From an uncultured bacterium (lineage in GTDB: Bacteria; Actinomycetota; Coriobacteriia; Coriobacteriales; Coriobacteriaceae), in contig CAJMPE010000089.1 of assembly GCA_905215275.1 (NCBI GenBank), positions 1-7,994 on the forward strand: a DNA stretch of 7,994 bases, read 5' to 3'. The notes below the pieces were generated by a model. That model worked only from the letters and a program-made list of their open reading frames with translations. It searched no databases and had not been told where the DNA came from. The number at the start of each line of letters is the position of its first letter. The stretch's first letter is position 1. Of this stretch, positions 6,952 to 7,994 are shown piece by piece. The position numbers were made by a program, and so were the translations under genes.

Positions 6952-6956
6952 AGGAG
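6952..6956 (+). promoter_or_regulatory. Ribosome binding site of the binding-protein gene
   Basis: AGGAG stands six bases before the ATG at 6963. No comparable site precedes the in-frame ATG at codon 13, so 6963 is the preferred start even though codon 13 (MNRRSVIA) would give a shorter, more typical signal peptide. Confidence 0.75.
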
Positions 6957-6962
6957 AGCCGC

Positions 6963-7994
6963 ATGTCGAGCCTCACCGGTAAGTCATTGAACCCTGTTAT
7001 GAATCGCAGGAGCGTTATCGCGAGCGCAGCAGGTCTGGGGGCGATGTCCATTCTAGCTGGCTGCTCCTCCAACGGCGGCGATAGCGGTTCCGCTTCGAGC
7101 GACGCTTCGTTTAAGATCGGCACCATCGGCCCGCTGACCGGCGCCAACGCGTCCTACGGCAAGTCCGTTACCCAGGGTGTCGAGCTTGGCTGTAAGGATT
7201 TCTCGACCAAGGAGCTGCCGCTTGCCAGCAAGGCCGAGGATGACCAGGCCGACGGCGAGAAGGCCGTCAACGCCTTCAACACCCTGCTCGACTGGGGCAT
7301 GCAGGCCCTCGTCGGCCCGACCACCACGGGTGCGTCGGTTGCCGTTGCCGCCGAGTGCGGTAACGACCCCAAGACGTTCATGATCACCCCGTCCGCGTCC
7401 TCCGAGGACGTCACCGACGGCAAGGATTGCGTCTTCCAGGTTTGCTTTACCGACCCCAACCAGGGTGTCAACGCTGCCAAGTTCCTGGCCCAGAAGTATC
7501 CGGACGAGAAGTTCGTGCTGTTCTATAACTCCGGCGACGCCTATTCTTCGGGCATCGCAGATTCCTTTAAGGCCCAGGCCGCTGAGTCCAAGCTCGAGAT
7601 TGTTGACGAGGAGACCTTTAAGGACGACTCCGCCACGAGCTTTACCAACCAGCTGACTAAGGCCAAGCAGGCCGGCGCCACCATGATCTTTGCGCCGATC
7701 TACTACACGCCGGCGTCCGTCCTGCTCAAGAACGCCAAGGACATGGGCTACGACGTCAAGATGATGGGCTGCGACGGCATGGACGGCATCCTGGGCGTTG
7801 AGGGCTTCGATACCTCTCTTGCCGAGGGTCTGCTGCTCATGACCCCGTTCTCCGCCGACGACGAGAAGAACGCCGACTTCGTTAACGCTTACAAGGATAA
7901 GTACGGCGATACCCCCGACCAGTTTGCCGCCGACGCCTACGACGGCGTGCACGCGGTGGCCGAGGCCGTCAAGGAGGCCGGTCTTGGTGTCGAC
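6963..7994 (+). CDS. ABC-transporter solute-binding lipoprotein, LivJ/branched-chain amino acid type (partial, 3' end off window)
   Basis: The lipid-anchored receptor of an ABC importer; it captures the substrate outside the membrane and hands it to Liv-type permeases. The window holds 344 open codons; the family is usually about 380-400 residues, so perhaps 40-60 are missing. Residues 1-34 are a lipoprotein signal with a twin arginine (NRRSVIASAAG, 14-24) and the lipobox LAGC, giving Cys34 as the modified residue. A Ser/Gly linker follows to about 49. The type I periplasmic-binding fold begins with FKIGTIGPLTGANASYG (50-66). Further family segments are EDDQADGEKAVNAFNTLLD (92-110), ALVGPTTTGASVAVA (115-129), MITPSASSEDVTD (140-152), VLFYNSGDAYSSGIADSF (185-202) and GCDGMDG (269-275). 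Codons are strongly C-ending, suggesting high expression. The substrate is unknown: branched-chain amino acids are the default, but this family also binds other amino acids, amides and urea. Permease and ATPase genes probably follow to the right. Confidence 0.93.
   Translation, partial: MSSLTGKSLNPVMNRRSVIASAAGLGAMSILAGCSSNGGDSGSASSDASFKIGTIGPLTGANASYGKSVTQGVELGCKDFSTKELPLASKAEDDQADGEKAVNAFNTLLDWGMQALVGPTTTGASVAVAAECGNDPKTFMITPSASSEDVTDGKDCVFQVCFTDPNQGVNAAKFLAQKYPDEKFVLFYNSGDAYSSGIADSFKAQAAESKLEIVDEETFKDDSATSFTNQLTKAKQAGATMIFAPIYYTPASVLLKNAKDMGYDVKMMGCDGMDGILGVEGFDTSLAEGLLLMTPFSADDEKNADFVNAYKDKYGDTPDQFAADAYDGVHAVAEAVKEAGLGVD

Noticed and set aside
7053..7952. Minus-strand open frame of 299 codons opposite the binding-protein gene
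   Set aside because: It is a Gly/Val/Leu-rich shadow product; the plus strand carries the lipobox and binding-fold motifs.

Overview
The window looks like a chromosomal segment of a high-GC Coriobacteriia-type gut actinobacterium, most likely Collinsella or a close relative. This is an inference from the strongly C/G-ending codons, the long single-chain (clade II) PurL, and the style of the branched-chain-amino-acid-type binding lipoprotein; no marker gene fixes the genus. Four real protein genes are visible, two of them cut by the window edges. No complete mobile element, CRISPR array, rRNA or tRNA was seen.

Layout. Positions 2-3019 (minus) hold most of purL, the large phosphoribosylformylglycinamidine synthase of purine synthesis; its C-terminal glutaminase domain runs off the left edge. 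A short divergent promoter region (3020-3203) separates it from a plus-strand CPA2-type cation:proton antiporter (3204-4766). Between the antiporter and the convergent hom gene lies a 270-base intergenic region. It carries three successive stem-loops of one design, each with an 18-nt loop and the third inverted, followed by a strong bidirectional intrinsic terminator (4966-5004). Homoserine dehydrogenase (hom, with C-terminal ACT domain) occupies 5038-6381 (minus).

The 581-base gap between hom and the last gene is the most informative non-coding part. It holds the hom promoter side and a decayed fragment of a gene homologous to the downstream binding protein: an internal piece joined to what looks like the C-terminal end, out of frame, with its own stop and trailing hairpin. 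It then continues into a markedly AT-rich promoter stretch and a leader with two hairpins. The last gene (6963 to the right edge) is a solute-binding lipoprotein of the LivJ type (periplasmic-binding-protein type I fold), probably the first gene of an ABC import operon that continues outside the window.

The genes are mostly independent housekeeping functions: purine synthesis, ion homeostasis, threonine/methionine-branch synthesis and amino-acid-type uptake. I see no evidence of a new multi-gene system. The items worth follow-up are the palindromic repeat array, the livJ-like gene remnant, the atypical Glu at the antiporter's presumed ion-binding site, and the structured leader of the binding protein.
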